Assembly: GCA_963840785.1 (NCBI GenBank)
Contig: CAWJAF010000016.1
Span: 20,656-84,655, forward strand
Length of the DNA stretch: 64,000 bases
From: JALYOK01 sp963840785
GTDB lineage: Bacteria; Pseudomonadota; Gammaproteobacteria; Burkholderiales; JALYOK01
Direction of reading: 5' to 3'
A model generated the notes under the pieces. That model was given only the letters and a program-made list of their open reading frames with translations, was not told where the DNA came from and ran no database searches. The first letter of the stretch is position 1. The number at the start of each line of letters is the position of its first letter. The translations under genes and the position numbers were made by a program. Of the stretch, positions 36,479-47,477 are shown piece by piece.

Positions 36479-37247
36479 GTGGCGCTTTCAATCATCACGG
36501 ATCCACTGTTCTACGCCGTCGCTATTCCTGCAGTAATTTTGGTTGGCATCGCCAAAGGTGGCTTTCCCGGCGCATTCGGCGGCATGGCCGTGCCGCTGAT
36601 GTCGCTGGCGATTTCGCCGATCACGGCGGCGGGAATCATGTTGCCGATTTTATGCTTAATGGATCTTCGTCGGATTGTGGGCCTATCGCGGCATTTGGGA
36701 TCGCACGCGCATGAAAACCATGATCATCGGCGCGGCACTTGGCGTCACGTTGGGCGGTTTGTTATTCGGCCATTTAAACGAGCAGGCGATTCGTTTTCTC
36801 GTCGGCAGTATCGCGGTCGGATTTGCGTTGAATCATTGGCTTGGATTTGCCGCGCGCCGCAAGCCCGGCGCTGAAACCCGAGCTAAAGGCATATTCTGGT
36901 GTGGACTTTCAGGGTTTACCAGCACGGTCGCGCATGCCGGCGGCCCGCCGCTGATGGTTTACATGCTGCCGCTAAAAATGGAAAAAACCTTGCTGGTCGG
37001 GACGACCGTGATTTTTTTCACCGCGGTGAATTATTTCAAACTCATTCCCTACGCCATTTTGGGCCAACTCAATCTCGCGAATGTCAGCACGTCGCTTGTA
37101 TTGTCACCGTTCGCGCCGCTCGGCATGGGGCTCGGCGTTTGGCTGCACAAGCGCGTCAAGGAAAAAGTGTTTTATCAAATTAGTTATACGATTTTGTTTT
37201 TGATGGGCGCGAAATTGATTTATGACGGCGTTTCGCATTGGCATTAA
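36479..37247 (+). CDS. TauE/SafE-family sulfite/anion exporter, one frameshift
   Basis: About 255 residues and eight predicted helices after joining two frames. The first reads PLFYAVAIPAVILVGIAKGG and FPGAFGGMAVPLMSLAISP, the first TauE repeat. Deleting one C near 36669 joins DLVGLWAYRGIWDRTRMK. The second frame carries the second repeat (FWCGLSGFTSTVAHAGGPPL) and ends ILFLMGAKLIYDGVSHWH. The family exports sulfite, sulfoacetate or other small anions. The GTG start lies 16 bases after the hydrolase stop. Confidence 0.82.
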
Positions 37248-37271
37248 TTCTTCATCAATCATCGTCTACAA

Positions 37272-37356
37272 TTGTCATTGCCGTGAAAACGGGAATCCAT
37301 TTGGCCGCCAAATGTGCCACGTCGACATGGGTTCCAGCCTTCGCGGGAATGACACG
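37272..37356. repeat. Dispersed repeat, TCATTCCCGCG family, copy 3
   Basis: ATTGTCATTGCCGTGAAAAC at one end and GCCTTCGCGGGAATGACAC at the other pair across 85 bases. It is more diverged than copies 1 and 2, and lies in the gap before trhO. Confidence 0.65.
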
Positions 37357-37379
37357 GTAGTTTTTTTGATGTCAACGTG

Positions 37380-38110
37380 ATGAACACAATCCACAACATC
37401 GCCGCCTATAAATTCGTCGGTCTCGACGATTTACCGATGCGTCGCGAGCAACTCAAATCCCGCAGTCAAGAATTACAACTGAAGGGAACGATTCTGCTTG
37501 CGCCGGAAGGGATCAATTTGTTTCTTGCAGGAACAGCCGAAAACATCGCGACATTCAAATCCGAGTTCCGCAGCGAATGCAGCCTTCACCGACATTCAAT
37601 TCAAAGACAGTTTCTCCGATCATCAACCTTTCGGAAAATTACTCGTCAAAATCAAAAAAGAAATCATTCCGTTCGGCATGGCGGAAATTAATCCGGCGAA
37701 AATGCCCGCAGAGCGCCTATCGGCGCGGACTTTAAAGGCATGGTTGGACGAAGGGCGCGATATTGTGTTGCTCGATACGCGCAATGCGTTTGAAATTAAG
37801 CACGGCACATTCAAGAACGCGCAAGATTTTGCCATCAATCAATTTCGCGATTTTCCGCAAGCCATAGCGCGACGCCAATGAAAGCCTGAAGGAAAAAACC
37901 ATTGTGACATTTTGTACCGGCGGTATCCGCTGCGAAAAAGCTGCGCCGTTTTTGTTGCAGCAAGGCTTCAAAAATGTCTTTCAGCTTGACGGCGGCATTC
38001 TGAAATACTTCGAAGAATGCGGTAATGCGTATTTTGACGGCGACTGTTTTGTGTTCGACGAGCGGGTGGCGCTGGATGCGGATTTGATACCGACCGAAGC
38101 CACGGATTGA
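37380..38110 (+). CDS. trhO: tRNA uridine(34) hydroxylase (rhodanese-like TrhO/YceA), frameshifted
   Basis: Makes 5-hydroxyuridine in tRNA wobble positions. Three frames join to about 243 residues. The N-terminal domain (IAAYKFVGLDDLPMRREQL, GTILLAPEGINLFLAGT) is followed, after a break near 37565, by the rhodanese entry (SARTLKAWLDEGRDIVLLDT RNAFE split here for length). After a second break near 37880 comes the active-site loop FCTGGIRCEKAAPFLLQQG and DGGILKYFEECG. The catalytic Cys is in CTGGIRCEK. The ATG at 37380 is preferred to the adjacent GTG at 37377. Confidence 0.88.
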
Positions 38111-38285
38111 ACCGAAGGACTTGTCATTGAGCGCTGCCGGTACTATTCATGGGAGGGTGAACCGCTTGATCCACCCTGCTTTAAATTTTGGTTCACAGGC
38201 CTTGGGCAATATCGTTTCCGCGCTACAGGTAACTTGCAATGACAAGGCAGTTTTCATTTCCAATGTCGCGGAATAACCATCGCGA

Positions 38286-39090
38286 TCAAACGCGTGAGGC
38301 CTTAGCCTGCGCAATCAACGCCTGTTGATAAAGCGCTTCGGTTTCGTCGCTTGGCGCGACGCCTAATACCTGAGTTAGCATGTCCAGGCAGCGCTTAAAT
38401 GCGCGAATCGCTTCGGCATATTCGCGTCGCACGAGATGGCAGCGGATGAGTTCGCGATAAGTTTCTTCGGCGAGATTGTCGCGCTCTAGCACCTGTTCGT
38501 AAAGTTGCGCGGCTCTGATCCCAGCGTCCGCGCTGGCTTGCCAGAAATCGCCGACTTCTTTGATTGCGTGAACGAATTTCGCTTGCAGCCGATCGCGGGT
38601 TTGGACGATCCACGGCGCGGATGTCTCCAAAGCGAAAAATGGCCCGCCATATAGTTCCAGCAGACGTTCGCTGCGAATAGCGATTTCGCCGGCGTCTAAG
38701 TCGTCCGAGCGGCGCCGCAACCGCGCCAGCAGTCCATCGACTTCGCGATCGAAAATCCACGCATCGATCGACACAACAGCGCCGTCAAGCATAATCATGC
38801 CCAGCTCGCTGCGGCAAGCCGAATCCGTTTCCAGAAGTTGGCGCAGCCGATACAGCGTTGAATCGAGCATGCCGTGCGTTCGACTATCGCTCGTTTCGTG
38901 GCCAAAGCAAATTCTCCGCTTGGCGTTTGTCGATTCCCTCGGACCAGCGGCGATCAACAATTGCAATAGCGCGCCGGCGCGAGTATTCATGTGAATATTG
39001 ATCGGAATTTCCCCGGCGCGCCGTACCGAAAAGTAGCCAAGGCAACAAATTGAGATCGTCGAGCCGAAATTTTTTTTGCCTGAGCGTCAC
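38286..39090 (-). CDS. BTAD-containing (SARP/AfsR-like) transcriptional regulator, frameshifted
   Basis: The GTG at 39090 starts FRLDDLNLLPWLL. After a shift near 39025 the frame reads GYFSVRRAGEIPINIHMNTR and GALLQLLIAAGPR. A short alternate-frame patch (EGIDKRQAENLLWP) probably belongs in the protein, then HGMLDSTLYRLRQLLE completes an OmpR-like winged helix. The C-terminal half is a bacterial transcriptional activator domain with TPR-like helices (YEQVLERDNLAEETYRELIR, CLDMLTQVLGVAPSDET). At least three indels. Targets are unknown; no secondary-metabolite genes are nearby. Confidence 0.68.
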
Positions 39091-39479
39091 GTCGTAGTGC
39101 GGCGCTTGGGTGATTGCGATTTGCCGCCTAGGCTCACACTGGTGGGCTCCCGGCTCGCCAGCAGGAAATTTTCTGTCACAAACGATTCACTATCCATCGA
39201 TAGGCTCCTGGTTTACGCAGCGCAGAGGTTTGATTCAGTCGATCAAAATCGGTATTACCTGCCCTGGAAAGCGCATGGACAGTCGTTGGTGCCGCTATAT
39301 TACTGGAGTACCAACTATCCATGCGGTGTTTCAGGGATGCGTAACAACATCGCTCATTTGTTCGCATTAATTTGTGTTGCAAGGATATAGGGGAACAATG
39401 ATGCCCGTCCCTACATGCTCAAGTAGGATTTGAGCGATTCGGACTGTAATATTTTGCCAGCCGCTCAGACGGCGTATCG
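39091..39479. other. Intergenic region without a recognisable gene
   Basis: About 390 bases between the regulator and the end of the alpha-2-macroglobulin gene. Open frames are short and share no family pattern. It should contain the regulator's promoter. No clear repeat was seen. Confidence 0.4.
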
Positions 39480-42400
39480 CTATTTAAATAACGTGTCGAG
39501 CCAGCGTTTGGCCTTTGTGAAAAAACTCATGTCGTCGACAGATTGCACCGGCAATGTCGTATTGGGAAGTTCGGCAAACATCTCCGGCGCATACATCGCC
39601 TCGACGCGGGTTTCCGGCAAACGAAAATCGCCGGAGCCGTTCAAGCGAATCGTATATTCGACGCTCCAATTTCCCTTTCGGAACATATTCGTAATAAGCG
39701 CGGAAGGCATCTTGCGCGCGCTCTTCAAACGCCGGCCACACCCAACCTTCGCGCTTTTCGCCTTGCGTCATGATTTGCGAATCGCGTCCAAGACCGGAGC
39801 CGAGTATCGTCGCGCCGGCAGGAATGGGATCGTCGACGACGACCCAAGTCGCGTCGGTTTGCGCGTTGAGATCGAGCCGAATGCGCAACACATCGCCCCG
39901 GCTCCATTTGCCTTCTTCTTGCTGCTCGATGGCGCTGACGGTGCGCTTGATCGTGAATCCGCTGCTGAGCGGCGCCTTTAGCGGAATCGCAGCGAGACTG
40001 CTCACCGTGGCCCACGGTTTGCCTGTGCCATCGTGACGTAAGCTGAGCTTGTCGCCGCCGCTCACAGGCCAGGTGAGGTTGAGGGAATCGCCTTGTTTGT
40101 TCGCTTGCCATGTCGTGCTTCGGCTGTTGTTGGTCGAGGCTTGCTGAGGTTGTGCCTGTTACGGCGACCGATTCAAACGCATTCGCAAACTTACGCAGCG
40201 CCAATGTGCCCCAGGCATTGGCGACCGTGGTGTTCCAGTGGCCGCCGATGCTGCCGCGCGATCGCGCCTTGTCACCATGCGCGGTACGTCCTCACGCCAG
40301 GCTGGATTGTCGAGTAAGTTGACGACGGCGCGGGCAGCATTGCTGTCGCCGGAAATCATGAGCCACCATAAGTTGTCGCTGCGTTCCGTTGAAAATCCCA
40401 TGATCGTTCCCTGGAAATTGAGACGGCTGCGCAGAATTTGCTCCGCCTCTTTCAAGCGCGCGTCGCGTTCCGGCATCGCTTCAACGCGCTGCAGAATCGA
40501 CTGCCAGTCGAGCACGGCGGAGGTCGGCCATAGATTGGGTTCGATGGTAATCGAGGTTAGCCAGACCGGATCGGGCGCAGGCTCGCTGCGGCTCAACGCA
40601 GCGAACGCAGCCAATTTCCGAATCGCCAAATCCGCTGTCGGCAAACTCGAATCACGCCGAACTTTTCCTTGAAGGAAGGCCTGCAAGCCAATATCCATGC
40701 GGCTCTTGGCGGCATCAGGTAAGGCCCAGCCGGCTTCATTCGCAATGGTCAACAGATAGGCTGTCAAGACATCGCTGCCCTCGTTCATGTCGGGAAAATA
40801 TTTCGCCAGGCCATCGGAATCAAGGTGCGAAGGCAACGACTGCATCACGCTTTGCCACAACATCTCATCGTTAAGCGCAATTGCTTTCGAGCTGCGTTGT
40901 TCTAAACACGAATAGCGATAATCGCGCATGTAATCACGAACGCCGCCGAGTTGATCGGCCAGCGAGCGCGATAAATCAATTTTGATGCCACCACGATTCG
41001 GCAACGCATCTTTCGGTTGGGCTAGCGCGATATCCAAGCCTTTATCGAGTTGCAGCAACGTGGATTGCACGGTACGCGTTTTGATCGCCGCCGCGATTTT
41101 TTGCGTGAATTTGATGCGATCCGTGACCGGCTTGCCGTCGGCCTTTGCGTTGACGATGATGTCCCATTGCAACTGATCTGCGCCGACCGGCGTAATCGTT
41201 GGCCAAGTAAGCTCCTCTGCTTGACCGGGTTTGACGGCGACATGTTTGTATCGGCAACTCGACCGGCTTACCCAACTTTCCATTCATCAGCGCCGTGACG
41301 GTTGCCGTGACCTTGGCTTCTTGTTGGTGCGCCGACGCATTGCGCAGCGTCACATTCGCGACGAAACGATCTTCCTCGCGCACCATAGCGGGGAGGCCGG
41401 AGAACAGCATCAGATCTTGCGTCGCGCGAATGCTCGCGGAACCGGTGCCGAACAACCCGGCATCGACATTCGCGATCGCGACGATTTTGAACGAAGTCAG
41501 CGAGTCATTCAGCGGAATCGTGACGTTCGCTGTTCCGTTCGCGTCGAGTTTTACGCGGCCCTTCCAAAGCAAAAGCGTGTCGAACATTTCCCGGGCGCTA
41601 CTGTCGCCGCCGCCTTGACGCATCGAATCGCCGCCGCCGCCCGCCGCCACGGCTTTACGGCCATAGTGGCGCCGTCCGACGACTTGCATTTGTGCCGTCG
41701 CCGTCTCAACGCCCAGACCGCGCTCGGCCATCATTTGTTCCAACAGATTCCAACTGCCGTTGGGCATCAACTCGAGCAATCCCTCATCGACAGCGGCCAA
41801 CGCGATTTCACCGCCGATGGGCAATGACTTTCCATCGACGCGCGTGACCTGAATGGAAACGTTGGCTTGGTCGCGTATCCGATAGACCGTTTTTTCCGGA
41901 AGTGACTTTTACTTTAAGCTCATGATCGCGCCAACCGACTTTGAGTTCAGCGATGCCAAGTTTGAACGCGGGTTTGCCGAGATCAACCATCGATGTCGGC
42001 TGCACGTCGCCGACTCTACCGCGTACGGCGAGCACGGAAACAAACGCATTGGGTGCGTAACTACCTTTCAACGGTAGTTTGATGACCGGCGATTTGCCTG
42101 ATAATTCCGTCACAAAACTTTCCAATACGCCTTCGCGTTCGACGGTGACCAACGCGGCCGCACTACGGAATGGCATACGCGCTTGCAACACCGCCGTTTC
42201 ACCCGGCTCGTAGCGTTTTTTCTCGGGGAGCAAGTCCATGCGATCGTCGTTCGATTGCGTGAACCACCAATCGTCAGAACCGGCGACCCAGACATCACTG
42301 TGAGTGAAGCTCGCGTTACCCGAAGCGTCCTTTGCTTGTGCGCGCAGAATGACATTGCCGGAGATCGGCGATTTGGTTTCACAAATCAATAAGCCTTTCG

Positions 42401-45307
42401 CGTCGCTGTTGCCTTGACACACGGCGCTAACGGCTTTTACTTCGTTGACATTTTCATATGCGTAAAATCCACCGACCAAGCGCTTGCGATGGGAATAGGT
42501 TTTACGTTGCAGCAAATCGACCTTAATCGCCGCGCCCTTGACGGGCTTGCCATTGAGATCCAGCGCGAGCGCGTAAAATTTAAGTTTGTCCTTGCTGATG
42601 GCCCAGCCGTCGGGCTTCAGGCCAATCAATATGTTTGCTGGCCACAACGGAATCCGCGTCGAGACGGCCGACACCTCGCCATTGGCGTCGCGATATTCCA
42701 TCTCGGTCAAAATGTCTTTGGCGACATCGACCTTAGGCAATTTGTCGATAGTCGTGCGCGCTGCGCCTTGCGCATCTAACACTAGATTACTACTGGCAAG
42801 CGGCTGACTGGCGTTGGTCGGTGCCGGAATGTCGGTCGATGGTGCATCGGCGAACGAAACATCGCTGCCTTCTTTTTCGATGCCTTCCTTCACGTTGCCC
42901 GTGCCAATTTGATAATCGCGTAGTCAGGAAAATAAATCGACTTCGGCTGCAGCAACACTATTGACCCGTACTTTCGCACCCGCCGGCGCCGCCGCCGGCA
43001 AGGTAGTTCAATTGCAAATCGATTTCTGCTTTTGTCGCATTGACCAACGGCGTCGGCGAGCGGCTTGATGATCGCGCGCATGGTCGGCACGCGGTAAGCT
43101 TCGACTTTGAAGTGACCGGCGTATTGATTGTCGATCATCAGATGATAATCGCCTTGCTTGGCGTCTTTCGGAATCGTCCAGATGGATTCGGCGATGCCTT
43201 GCTTGATCCCATTTCAATCGGCAACTCGGTATTTTTGTTGCGTGCCCGCGTGAGTGATCGATAGCGTCGTTTCGCTGCGCCCGACGGCGGAAAAGCAAAG
43301 CCTTGCACATTCCGTTCGCGGCGCATGTGTTTCATATGCACCGTCTCGCCGGCGCGCAGCAAAGTTCGCGCGAAAATCGTATGCAGCGCGTCCCGTGGCG
43401 GGCTGAAATCGGTGCTGACGTTAAAACGCCAGGTAGCGATGCCTTCGTTCCAATCGCTTTGCGTAAACGACAAATCGTCCGCCGTTTGCGCAAAGACGAA
43501 CAAGATGCGTCCGAGATATTCGCATGACGGTATACGCTTCGTCGCGCGGCAAACTGGCATCGATTCGCGCGATGCCGCTCTTATCGGTTGTTCCTGTCCA
43601 ACGTTCTTTGCCGGCGCAATCGCGCACGCTGATCGTCGCATTGGCGACGGGTTTGGCCTGATCCAAACTCGTCACCCAAACCAGCGACGAAGCGATACCC
43701 CATTTGAAATGCACCGCCATGTTGGTGACCAGCGCAGCGCTGCGAACATAATACGGGCGCTTCTTTTGCAGCAGCGCTTGACCCAACCGTGGGCTGGCAA
43801 TTTCGACCAAATGTAAGCCTGGTTGCTTTAGCGGAATGCCGATGACTTCAAATTCTTTTTTGCCGCCGGGCTTGGGCAGTGCGATGGCCTGAGTTTTGTC
43901 GAGACCGGAGAAAATACGATTTCTCCGATTCGTATTCCCGAATACGCAATCGAGTCAGCCAGGAAATAATTTTTTCCTCGGCGCCGGTGCCGTCTACGTG
44001 CATTGTCTTGCCGGGAATTGCGTCAACGCTAGCCAGCTTCATCGATATCTTGTCTTCGATGTTTCGCACCGTAATCGGCATGGCTGGATCGGCTTTCGAT
44101 TCGATTACGCCGAAGCTCGCGGGGAATTTCGCAATCGGCGGATTTTCGTCGGTTTTTACCGTCATCGGAAAGCGATCACGATTGGCTAATTCGCGGCCGC
44201 TGTCATCTTTCATGCCGGCCGGAATCTCAAGTTTGAATTGTGCTTTTTCCGGGAACGGGCCTTTAAAACTCACCGCCGTTAGCCATTCTTCCGGCTCCGC
44301 CTTCTTGCGGTTTGGTCTCGGGCGAATAACGCTTTCCGTCGGCCGAGGTGAGCGTGATTTTCTTCGCATCCGCTGTACGGAATCGGCTCGCTGAAATATC
44401 AGGTCATCGGCAATAGCGGGATGCAATCACTCTTTTCGTTTACCCGTTCGCAATTTAGGCGCGCAGTAAAGGTGCCGCGGGTCTTATAGGCGAGGGTTTG
44501 ATTCTCGCGCGTGACGATCCCGCTCGTGCTGCTCACGCCTTTACCCCAAATTAACCGTACGGTTTTTGAGTTCGGCAACCCACGTTTGCATTGCAGGGCG
44601 ATTAAGCTGGTATTCGGTTCCGCGATTTCCTTCAAGAATCGCTGTTTAGGACTTTCTTTGTCTTTTGTCGGCGGTAGCGAAAAAATCTTGTCCTGGATAC
44701 AGGCGCGCAAAATGTTCGCTGAGAAAATAGCGATTTTGGCGCAGCAGCAGATCGCGTTCCGCATTGGGCAATATCTTTACGCCGACTTTTTCATTGACGC
44801 CATCGATGTCGCAAAAGACGTTTTTCTCGATGGATTCTTTCGTCGCTGCCGCATCTAGCGCCAGCAAAAATGCTTGATCTTCGGTGATTGTGATCCGTCG
44901 TAGGGCTCGCTTTGCACGATCGCCGGACCGCCTGTGCTGAAGGCAAAAGCGCTTGTGCCGGTGATCGGCTCGCCCTTGAGGGTTTTAGTGCTTGCATTCA
45001 GTTTAAATTCGCAGCGCACACCCGCCGGCAGATCGCGCTCGAAGTCGAACACCCAATTGCGCGTATCGGCCCAGCGGCCCTTACCCGATCCCATATCCGC
45101 GGGATTGCAAGCGATGGTGAAGGGCGCTAGCTCACGGGGGTCGCCAAACGTTACAACCGCGGACGAAAAGCGTGCCGTGACTTGGCGAACGCCTTTAATT
45201 TCGCCAGCAGGCGAGAAGAATTCGATAGTCGCGGCAAAGGACGGAGCACTCAAACTACCTAGCGCCAATAATGAGAAGCCATAAAATTTGAGCAAATGAT
45301 GAGTCAT
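39480..45307 (-). CDS. Bacterial alpha-2-macroglobulin (YfhM-like) with thioester, heavily frameshifted
   Basis: A chain of about eleven overlapping frames on one strand adds to about 1940 residues. The start at 45307 gives signal peptide HLLKFYGFSLLALGSLSAPS-FA; no lipobox is visible. Pieces in order: MG domains (VTFGDPRELAPF, FAFSTGGPAIVQSEPYDGS), SSLVWVTSLDQAKPVANATI, YEPGETAVLQARMPF and VSVLAVRGRV. The A2M core follows (AAVDEGLLELMP, GRVKLDANGTANVTIPLNDS, FKIVAIANVDAGLFG). The thioester domain has YSCLEQRSSKAIAL, with the Cys-Leu-Glu-Gln reactive site, then the C-terminus GSGDFRLPETRVEAMY. Such proteins trap proteases in the periplasm and usually pair with pbpC. About ten indels, most likely sequencing errors. 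Confidence 0.85.
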
Positions 45308-45431
45308 CGGGCAGGCATTGAAAAATGAAATCCGACGATAGCCGCTCTGGCGCAACTCGTCAACGCGGGCCGTGATTCACTCACGGCTCGGACTCTGGTA
45401 TGGTTAGCTCTCCGAAAAATAGAATCAAAAA

Positions 45432-46289
45432 ATGAGCACGCAACTTCCCTCTGAAGCCAGACGCTTCGGCAAGCCTGAAGCCGGTTTGCGCCGAAAGTTG
45501 TACAACGTCATTTTCGAATCAGACACTCGCGCTGGCCGACTGTTCGATCAGATATTGATCTACGCCGTATTGCTCAGTATTTTGGTGGTGATTTTGGACA
45601 GCGTGCCGTCGATCTCAGCGCGATATGGCACGTTGTTTGATGTGCTCGAATGGGGGTTCACACTTTTGTTTTCCGTGGAGTACCTCGCGCGGCTATATTG
45701 CGTGCGACGGCCGTTGCGCTATGCGACAAGCTTTTATGGTGTGATCGATCTCTTGTCAGTTCTTCCAACTTATCTCGCGCTGTTGGTGCCTGAAGCTCAT
45801 CTATTTATCGATGTTCGCGTGCTTCGCTTACTCAGAATGTTCCGCGTGTTCAAACTCATGGGTTTTGTCAGCGAATATCAAGCCTTGGGAAAAGCATTGG
45901 CTGCCAGTCGGCGCAAAATACTGGTGTTCCTATCGTTTGTGCTGATGATCGTGTTGATCATGGCGACGATCATGGTCGTCGTCGAAGGGCCAAAAAACGG
46001 ATTTACTAGTATTCCCACAGCCATGTATTGGGCGGTCACGACGATCACCACCGTCGGTTTCGGCGATATCACGCCGAAAACTGATCTCGGCCGCTTTTTT
46101 GCTAGCGTCGTTATGCTCCTCGGTTGGGGCGTACTTGCTGTGCCGACGGGCATCGTCACTGCGGAAATGACAATGCAACGACGTGACGAAGTGCTACGAA
46201 CTCAGGAATGCGACGAGTGCGAAGCCAGAGGCCTCGCACTCGAAGCGAAATATTGCCATCGCTGCGGCGCCAGCTTAACCGCGACTTAG
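45432..46289 (+). CDS. Voltage-gated-like potassium channel with C-terminal zinc ribbon
   Basis: 285 residues, six helices. S1 begins near ILIYAVLLSILVVILDSVPS. The S4-like helix carries repeated arginines (VRVLRLLRMFRVFKLMGF). The pore loop has the potassium filter TTVGFGD in AVTTITTVGFGDITP, followed by S6 (SVVMLLGWGVLAVPTGIV). The tail ends with two Cys pairs (CDEC and CHRC, 17-20 residues apart), a rubredoxin-like zinc ribbon often found on bacterial 'ion transporter' proteins. Divergent from the alpha-2-macroglobulin gene. Confidence 0.88.
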   Translation: MSTQLPSEARRFGKPEAGLRRKLYNVIFESDTRAGRLFDQILIYAVLLSILVVILDSVPSISARYGTLFDVLEWGFTLLFSVEYLARLYCVRRPLRYATSFYGVIDLLSVLPTYLALLVPEAHLFIDVRVLRLLRMFRVFKLMGFVSEYQALGKALAASRRKILVFLSFVLMIVLIMATIMVVVEGPKNGFTSIPTAMYWAVTTITTVGFGDITPKTDLGRFFASVVMLLGWGVLAVPTGIVTAEMTMQRRDEVLRTQECDECEARGLALEAKYCHRCGASLTAT

Positions 46290-46308
46290 GCAAAATTTTT
46301 CGATGGCA

Positions 46309-46383
46309 TTGCCACGAGGCGCATGGATAATGGCTCCTGGCAATGCATTGCCTACGAGCCGCGCCCTTATTATCTCGTGGCAA
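46309..46383. repeat. Inverted repeat TTGCCACGAG ... CTCGTGGCAA
   Basis: Ten-base arms about 55 bases apart lie in the channel-speB gap. Similar CCACGAG/CTCGTGG arms occur at 49985-50017 before the MATE gene, so this is a second small dispersed hairpin family. Confidence 0.5.
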
Positions 46384-46457
46384 GGTTGCGAATTAATTCT
46401 CGTTTTCTATGCGTTGCGTTTATTATGGCTCACGTTGCCTAACCTGAAGCAAGAAAT

Positions 46458-47390
46458 ATGAGTGCGCACGACTTTGCGTTTTTGACGAAGCATAGTTTTC
46501 TCGGTGTTCCTGAGCGAGAATCAAGTCGTGACTATGCGATTGCCGGGATTGCCTATGACGGCGCTGTGACCAATCGCCCCGGCGCGCGCTTCGGCCCCCA
46601 TGCTATTCGTCGAGCGAGCCACATGCTGTGCGATGGCATTCATCCGCTCTGGAATACATCGCCGATCGCTTCGCTAACGGATTTCGGCGATTTAGCACTG
46701 CCGAACACCAGCTTGATTTCCATGCGCGAGAAATTGCAGCCCCTCGCGCTTGATCTCGTTGGCAAGCATCATATGTGCTGGCTCGGTGGCGATCACTCGA
46801 TCACCTTACCGTTGCTGCGTGCCTATCGCGAACATTTTGGTCGGCCTCTTGCGTTGATTCATTTCGATGCACACTGCGACACCTGGCGCGATCATTTCGG
46901 CGAACCGTCCGGCCATGGCACCTGGACTTACGAAGCGCTGCAAGAAGGTTTGGTGATTCCCGAAGCGACGATTCAAATCGGCATTCGTTCGGCTGGCGAT
47001 CTTGCGGCGCGCGAATACGTCAAGAATCGCGGCGGCGAAATTTATACCGCGCACGCCCTGCGTGGCCTGGAGAGCCGCACCCAGCTTGCCTCACAGCTCG
47101 ATGCTATTCGAGAACGGATTCGTGCGGCGGGCTCACCGCCAACTTATTTGACGCTCGATATTGATTGCCTCGATCCCGCATTCGCACCCGGCACCGGTAC
47201 GCCGGAACCAGCAGGCATGAGCACCTCGCAGGTCGCGACGTTTCTCGAAGAGTTGCGCGACTTACCGTTCGTCGGCATGGATTGCGTCGAGGTTGCACCG
47301 GCTTATGATCACGCCGAACTCACCAGTAATGCGGCAGCTTTTTTTGTTTGGACTTATCTCTGCGGGCAGGTTGCGAAGGTTAAAAAATGA
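46458..47390 (+). CDS. speB: Agmatinase
   Basis: 310 residues. Hydrolyses agmatine to putrescine and urea with two manganese ions. The ureohydrolase metal motifs are complete: GGDHSITLP, HFDAHCDTW and TLDIDCLDPAFAPGTGTPE, with EPSGHGTWTYEA for the substrate loop. N-terminal GIAYDGAVTNRPGARFGPHAI is typical of agmatinase rather than arginase. It is followed on the same strand by a PuuB-like oxidase, suggesting polyamine turnover. Confidence 0.93.
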   Translation: MSAHDFAFLTKHSFLGVPERESSRDYAIAGIAYDGAVTNRPGARFGPHAIRRASHMLCDGIHPLWNTSPIASLTDFGDLALPNTSLISMREKLQPLALDLVGKHHMCWLGGDHSITLPLLRAYREHFGRPLALIHFDAHCDTWRDHFGEPSGHGTWTYEALQEGLVIPEATIQIGIRSAGDLAAREYVKNRGGEIYTAHALRGLESRTQLASQLDAIRERIRAAGSPPTYLTLDIDCLDPAFAPGTGTPEPAGMSTSQVATFLEELRDLPFVGMDCVEVAPAYDHAELTSNAAAFFVWTYLCGQVAKVKK

Positions 47391-47427
47391 AAATTGAAGA
47401 TCATAAAGTTGTGGCCCAAGGCCAGCC

Positions 47428-47456
47428 CATCATTCCCGTGAAAGCGGGAATGACAA
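47428..47456. repeat. Dispersed repeat, TCATTCCCGCG family, copy 4 (short)
   Basis: CATCATTCCCGTGAAAGCGG and GAATGACA form a single tight hairpin between speB and the oxidase. In this position it could attenuate read-through. Confidence 0.6.
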
Positions 47457-47477
47457 AGTAGTAAAGGCTGGCGAATC

